Source: Spirochaetales bacterium (GTDB lineage Bacteria > Spirochaetota > Spirochaetia > Sphaerochaetales > Sphaerochaetaceae). Taken from it: a stretch of DNA of 9,591 bases. Below are positions 6,129 through 9,591 of this stretch, one piece after another. Each line of letters begins with the position of its first letter. The stretch's first letter is position 1. Location of the stretch: positions 1-9,591 of the forward strand of contig JAFVFA010000101.1 in NCBI GenBank assembly GCA_017475725.1, read 5' to 3'. The notes beneath the pieces were generated by a model. The model was given only the letters and a program-made list of their open reading frames with translations, was not told the origin of the DNA and ran no database searches. The position numbers and the translations under genes are program-made.

Positions 6129-7061
6129 ATGAGAAGGGAATTGAGAAGCATGGTCACAGCGGTGATATGCTTCCTTCTGGTCATAGTGCTCAACTTCCTG
6201 CTTCCAAGGCTCCTTCCCGGAAACCCGCTGGCCTATCTGACCGGTGTTTCAGAGGAGGGTCTTACAACCGTACAGGAGGAGTACTACGTCCATGCCCTTC
6301 ATCTGGACGAGGGATTGTCAAGGCAGTTCGCCCATTATCTCGGTTCCCTTCTCGACGGTACGCTCGGCTACTCCTTCAAGAAGGATGCACCCGTTTCATC
6401 TCTGATAGCAGACAGGATCTGGCCAACCTTGAAGATCTCCGTTCCATCATTGCTCATCTCCTCCGCACTTGGCCTTGTCCTGGGGCTTTCATCAGGGTTC
6501 GCTACAAAGAGGAGGACAGACTCCTGGCTCACGCCGCTGATGATAGTGCTGAATGCTGTACCATCGTTTCTGATGGCTCTCTCACTGGTCCTTGTCTTCG
6601 GGTTCAAGCTCAGACTGCTGCCATATGCAGGACTCTCCTCCTTTGCCCATCTGATCCTTCCAGTGACCACTCTGGTACTGGGAATGACGCCGTCAAGGTA
6701 TCTCCTTGTCAGAAACATGGTGGCGGTGCAGGCAAAGGAGAGATATGTGCTCTATGCCCGTCAGCGAGGGCTCTCCGATCGAAGGATCAGGTACAGCTAC
6801 ATACTTGGAAACATAGCAGGTCCGTTCATCATGGCACTCGGGATTGGGTTCGGGCTTGCGGTGTCGGGCTCAGTGGTCGTGGAGAACATCTTCTCAATAA
6901 ACGGCATGGGAAAGCTTCTGACCGAGGCCGTCTATACCCTTGACTATCCCCTTGTCCAGGGCGTTCTGTTTGTGTCCACGGCAATCATGGCCATTGCGAT
7001 AATCCTTTCGGATCTGGCGGCCCTTGCCGTTAACCCCAAGAGGAGGCTGGAGAATGAGTAG
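6129..7061 (+). CDS. ABC transporter permease, Opp/Nik type (NikB-like)
   Basis: First membrane subunit of the importer, 310 residues, close to E. coli NikB (about 314). An N-terminal membrane segment (about residues 9-26) is followed by the NPLAYLTG region and a large loop, then a binding-protein-dependent transport domain with about five membrane spans from residue 95 on. The EAA loop that docks on the ATPases is visible at about residues 201-223, with YVLYARQRGLSDRRI. The C-terminal part has the family GxVVVENIFSINGMGKLL (about 248-265) and ends in NPKRRLENE. The ATG lies 4 nt after the binding-protein stop with GGGAGAA upstream. The 3' end overlaps the next permease by 8 nt. Confidence 0.92.
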   Translation: MRRELRSMVTAVICFLLVIVLNFLLPRLLPGNPLAYLTGVSEEGLTTVQEEYYVHALHLDEGLSRQFAHYLGSLLDGTLGYSFKKDAPVSSLIADRIWPTLKISVPSLLISSALGLVLGLSSGFATKRRTDSWLTPLMIVLNAVPSFLMALSLVLVFGFKLRLLPYAGLSSFAHLILPVTTLVLGMTPSRYLLVRNMVAVQAKERYVLYARQRGLSDRRIRYSYILGNIAGPFIMALGIGFGLAVSGSVVVENIFSINGMGKLLTEAVYTLDYPLVQGVLFVSTAIMAIAIILSDLAALAVNPKRRLENE

Positions 7062-7866
7062 ACGCAAGGTTCTTACTGTTATCGGCATTGTCCTCCTGCT
7101 TGGATTCGCTGTGATGGCCGCCATTCCCTCCGCCATCGCCCCATATGGGCAGAAGGAGATGTTCCAGAGCTGGCTGAACCCATCCCCGGAGCATCCGCTG
7201 GGGACGAACAGACTAGGCTATGACATAATGACGGAGATGATATACGGGACAAGGACCACACTTGTCACAGGCTTGCTGTCCAGCCTCATCTCTCTTGCGC
7301 TTGGTGCCGCTGTGGGGGCTCTCGCCGCAGAGGAAGGCTTCATAGGTCGCATGGTCGACGGTCTGATAGATGTCATGGCAATGCTTCCCAAGCTGGTGGT
7401 CCTGATTGTACTGGGGTCCTTCATCCGCGGGGGAGGCCTCTCTCTGATAATCCTGATATCAGTTTTCAGCTGGAGTTCGACCGCAAGGACAGTCAGGGCC
7501 AGGGTAATTGAGCTGAAGCATAGCGCCTTCACGGAGAACCTGAGGATAGAGGGTTTCTCGGATTTCCATATCCTTGTGCGCCACACAATCCCGAACACCT
7601 CGGACATCCTTGTGTCCAGATTCCTTCTGGGGCTGAACAGCTGCATCATGATGGAGTCAACTCTGAGCTTCCTGGGTTTTGGGGACACCTTCCATCCGAC
7701 ATGGGGTACAATGGTCAACATGGCGTACAGAAACGGAGCGTTCATAAGGCAGGCATATGCATACCTCCTTTCCCCTGGGATATGCATAATGCTCCTGTCT
7801 CTCAGCTTCTACTTCATGAGTATCCACTTCAGCTCAAGGAAAGAGGAAGTGGAGGAGGTTATCTGA
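7054..7866 (+). CDS. ABC transporter permease, Opp/Nik type (NikC-like)
   Basis: Second membrane subunit, 270 residues, comparable to NikC/DppC proteins (about 277-300). The first membrane segment is at about residues 7-25, then the family hallmark HPLGTNRLGYDIMTEMIYGTR at about 48-67, in which the usual D after GT is N. The transport domain has about five spans. The EAA-type loop lies near residues 150-180 and ends in RHTIPNT. The conserved ESTLSFLGFG stretch near 197-206 and PTWGTM just after it are typical of this subfamily. I chose the ATG at 7054 because AGGAGG lies 7 nt upstream; a TTG at 7024 is in frame but has no support. It overlaps the NikB-like gene by 8 nt, and its stop shares one base with the start of the next gene. 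Confidence 0.92.
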   Translation: MSRRKVLTVIGIVLLLGFAVMAAIPSAIAPYGQKEMFQSWLNPSPEHPLGTNRLGYDIMTEMIYGTRTTLVTGLLSSLISLALGAAVGALAAEEGFIGRMVDGLIDVMAMLPKLVVLIVLGSFIRGGGLSLIILISVFSWSSTARTVRARVIELKHSAFTENLRIEGFSDFHILVRHTIPNTSDILVSRFLLGLNSCIMMESTLSFLGFGDTFHPTWGTMVNMAYRNGAFIRQAYAYLLSPGICIMLLSLSFYFMSIHFSSRKEEVEEVI

Positions 7867-8645
7867 TGGGCAGGTACTTTGCAGAGGTCCATGAGGGTCC
7901 CGGTTCTCAGCTCGGCAGTCTCCCGGAGACCGTGAAGGACACCGAAGAGATTGTGGAGATGCGGAGATCTCTTGATTCCATCTCTGCTGTCGAGGAAAGA
8001 TATGAAGCCATGTTGGCTTTATCGAAGGCATTAGTATTCCAACTTCGGTATAAATCTGCATTGGATGTCCTTGACCAGGCGGTATCTCTCTGCCCGTCCA
8101 GGACAGAGGCTCTGAGGATGAGGGCAATAAGAAGACTGTACACCTTGGACACTCAGGGAAGCCTTGATGACTTCCTGCGGCTGAGGGAGATGAACTACGG
8201 CGACGTATCGTATCAGATCGGTCTTGGACACTTCATGTCAGGACAGTACGGGAAGGCCATGGAGGAGATGGAGACCTGCTACGGTCTTGCTGACAACGAG
8301 ATGAAGATTGCGGCGATGTACTGGCATACGATTGCCGCGCGACGCTGCAACGGAAAGGCGTCACTGCTTGGAAACTACACTGACGGTTTCGAATGTGGGC
8401 ACCATACAGCATACAAGGCTGCTTGTGCCATGTTCGCGGGCCATGGAACGGAATCGGAGCTCTACGGCCTTGCCTGCAGGGAGAGATCCGATCTTGAGTT
8501 CTCCATGCTTGGCTACGCCATGCACGAGGTCGGAGCAATGCCCCTGGATGTGATTGTCGCCAGGGATTCGTTCTGGATCGGTTTCGCCTACGTCGCAGCA
8601 TGGAACGAACTGCATTACCAAGGAAAAGGGAGGAGTTTTAAATGA
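7866..8645 (+). CDS. TPR-like protein rich in Cys/His, role unknown
   Basis: A 259-residue soluble protein with no signal peptide or membrane segment. It reads as alpha-helical repeats. The segments at about 55-90 (ALVFQLRYKSALDVLDQA) and 118-155 (GLGHFMSGQYGKAMEEMETC) fit the tetratricopeptide pattern of small and aromatic residues, so a protein-binding scaffold is likely. I know no named family for it. The second half carries ten Cys/His residues: C138, H154, C161, C177, H179, H180, C187, H193, C204 and H220. These could bind metal, although they are spread out and not in a classic motif. The ATG at 7866 is set by GGAGG 7 nt upstream. It lies between the last permease (1-nt overlap) and larE (4-nt overlap), so it is made with the importer and the cofactor enzymes. 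A nickel-handling or LarE-partner role is inference. Confidence 0.75.
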   Translation: MGRYFAEVHEGPGSQLGSLPETVKDTEEIVEMRRSLDSISAVEERYEAMLALSKALVFQLRYKSALDVLDQAVSLCPSRTEALRMRAIRRLYTLDTQGSLDDFLRLREMNYGDVSYQIGLGHFMSGQYGKAMEEMETCYGLADNEMKIAAMYWHTIAARRCNGKASLLGNYTDGFECGHHTAYKAACAMFAGHGTESELYGLACRERSDLEFSMLGYAMHEVGAMPLDVIVARDSFWIGFAYVAAWNELHYQGKGRSFK

Positions 8646-9394
8646 CATTGGATAAGTTCTTCAAGGAAAACGGCAAGGTTGCAGTCGCCTTCTCTGGAGG
8701 TGTTGACTCTTCATACCTGCTGTATGAGGCCAAGAGATGCGGTGCGGATGTTGTTGCATACTATGTAAGCTCCCAGTTCCAGCCTGCGTTCGAGCTTGAG
8801 GATGCAAGAAGGATAGCGGAGTACACGGGCTGTGAGATGAAGGTCCTTGAGGTTGATGTCCTCTCGGAACCTGCAGTCACGGCGAATCCAAAGGACAGAT
8901 GCTACCACTGCAAGCGGAGGATATTCTCCACCATACTGGAAGCTGCCTCAAAGGATGGGTTCACAACGGTACTGGACGGCACCAACTACTCCGATGACAT
9001 TGCAGACAGGCCCGGATACAGGGCTCTGGGAGAGATGCATGTCCTTTCACCTCTGAGGATCTGCGGACTCACCAAGTCCGAGATAAGGCTGAGGTCAAAG
9101 GAGGCCGGACTGTTCACATGGAACAAGAGCGCATATGCCTGCCTTGCCACCAGGATACCCACGGGGGACCTGATAACGGAAGGGAAGCTCAAGATGACTG
9201 AGAGGGCGGAGAACCTTCTGTTCTCACTCGGATTCGAGGATTTTCGCGTCCGCTATCTTGACGGCTATGCCAGAATCCAGGTCAGGGCCTCCCAGCTTGC
9301 AAAGCTCATGGACAATCGTGATAGAATCAGAGAGGAACTGGGGAGGGACTACAAGGGAGTCCTCCTCGATCTGGAGACAAGAAATGAACAGTGA
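8642..9394 (+). CDS. larE: LarE, pyridinium-3,5-bisthiocarboxylate mononucleotide synthase (NPN cofactor sulfur insertion)
   Basis: Cytoplasmic enzyme of nickel-pincer nucleotide synthesis. It adenylates the carboxylates of the LarB product (P2CMN) and replaces them with thiocarboxylates. The 250 residues are near the family length of about 270. The N-terminal PP-loop is AFSGGVDSS (16-24). The DGTNYSDD segment (112-119), RPGYRA (123-128) and the ACLATRIPTG stretch (166-175) are characteristic of LarE. Cys87, Cys90 (CYHC) and Cys167 are all present. Cys167 falls at the place of the sacrificial Cys176 of Lactobacillus plantarum LarE. Homologues with all three Cys are reported to bind an iron-sulfur cluster that donates sulfur instead of destroying the protein's own Cys. 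A strong GGGAGGAG lies 6 nt before the ATG, which overlaps the TPR-like gene's stop by 4 nt. It overlaps larB by 11 nt. Confidence 0.94.
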   Translation: MTLDKFFKENGKVAVAFSGGVDSSYLLYEAKRCGADVVAYYVSSQFQPAFELEDARRIAEYTGCEMKVLEVDVLSEPAVTANPKDRCYHCKRRIFSTILEAASKDGFTTVLDGTNYSDDIADRPGYRALGEMHVLSPLRICGLTKSEIRLRSKEAGLFTWNKSAYACLATRIPTGDLITEGKLKMTERAENLLFSLGFEDFRVRYLDGYARIQVRASQLAKLMDNRDRIREELGRDYKGVLLDLETRNEQ

Positions 9395-9591
9395 TTACAG
9401 AAGACTGCTTGAAGGTGTGAAGGACGGGTCCGTCTCCGTTGACGATGCCCTGTCGAAGCTCAAGTCAAAGCCTTTCGAGGATCTGGGATTCGCAAAGGTC
9501 GATCTCCACCGCAAACTCAGACAAGGTCAGTGCGAGGTCATCTACGGAGCCGGAAAGACGGTAGATCAGATCAGAGCCATAGCGAAGGCCC
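9384..9591 (+). CDS. larB: LarB, pyridinium-3,5-biscarboxylic acid mononucleotide synthase, 3' partial
   Basis: The first 69 codons of larB; the gene runs off the right edge (the full family is about 250 residues). LarB carboxylates and hydrolyses nicotinic acid adenine dinucleotide to give P2CMN, the first step of NPN cofactor synthesis, related in its C-terminal part (not in this window) to PurE. The visible part has the typical LarB N-terminus: a helical region (YRRLLEGVKDGSVSVDDAL) followed by FEDLGFAKVDLHRKLRQG and then EVIYGAGKT, the family's conserved opening motif. The ATG lies inside the end of larE with GGAG about 7 nt upstream, so translation is probably coupled to larE. A larC gene for nickel insertion would be expected close by, downstream. 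Confidence 0.93.
   Translation, partial: MNSDYRRLLEGVKDGSVSVDDALSKLKSKPFEDLGFAKVDLHRKLRQGQCEVIYGAGKTVDQIRAIAKA

Noticed and set aside
7024..7053. TTG at 7024 as the start of the NikC-like permease
   Set aside because: The ATG at 7054 has AGGAGG at 7041-7046 with ideal spacing and gives a normal family N-terminus.
7218..7787. Long antisense open frame of about 189 codons opposite the NikC-like gene
   Set aside because: The + strand gene here is a clear permease; the reverse frame gives a basic, low-hydrophobicity protein with no family features and is explained by codon bias.
1..9591. Mobile elements, CRISPR arrays, tRNA or rRNA genes
   Set aside because: No transposase or integrase frames, no regularly spaced repeats, no terminal inverted repeats and no RNA-gene-like stretches were seen; nearly every base belongs to a + strand gene.

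Overview
The window is densely coding, entirely on the + strand, with about 53-55% GC by eye and heavy use of AGG for arginine. Start sites mostly have GGAGG-type ribosome binding sites. One strong sigma-70-like promoter is visible, and the solute-binding protein carries a bacterial Sec signal peptide (MKK... SLFGA). This points to a heterotrophic bacterium. Spirochaetota of the Sphaerochaeta/Treponema kind is my best guess from protein style, but no marker gene proves it.

Region 1 (1-1886) is a tight cluster of three genes: the 3' part of a DUF1295 / steroid-5-alpha-reductase-like membrane enzyme, an unrecognised multi-pass membrane protein, and a 230-residue protein whose motifs match the ferredoxin-dependent bilin reductase family (PcyA/PebA/HY2). 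The last is unexpected if the host is non-photosynthetic, and no heme oxygenase or photoreceptor gene is visible nearby.

Region 2 (1907-2872) is one membrane-anchored, probably beta-propeller, extracytoplasmic protein. A perfect 8-bp inverted repeat surrounds its Shine-Dalgarno sequence and reaches its start codon, directly next to a TATAAT box.

Region 3 (about 2853-9591) looks like one long operon. A good promoter (TTGACC-N18-TACAAT) lies at the end of the propeller gene and is followed by a roughly 110-nt leader with repeated GCAGAAGC elements and alternative hairpins. The genes are two ABC ATPases, a family-5 solute-binding protein, two permeases (a complete Opp/Nik-type importer), a TPR-like protein rich in Cys/His, larE, and the start of larB, which runs off the window. 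All junctions overlap or are separated by only 4 nt.

LarB and LarE make the organic part of the nickel-pincer nucleotide (NPN) cofactor of lactate racemase and related enzymes, and LarC (expected downstream) inserts nickel. The simplest reading is therefore a nickel-import plus NPN-synthesis operon. The transporter substrate is inferred from linkage only. The TPR-like protein is the one component with no assigned role and the best candidate for something new in this system. No tRNA, rRNA, CRISPR array or mobile element was seen, and the only non-coding stretch over 100 nt is the leader at 2873-2997.
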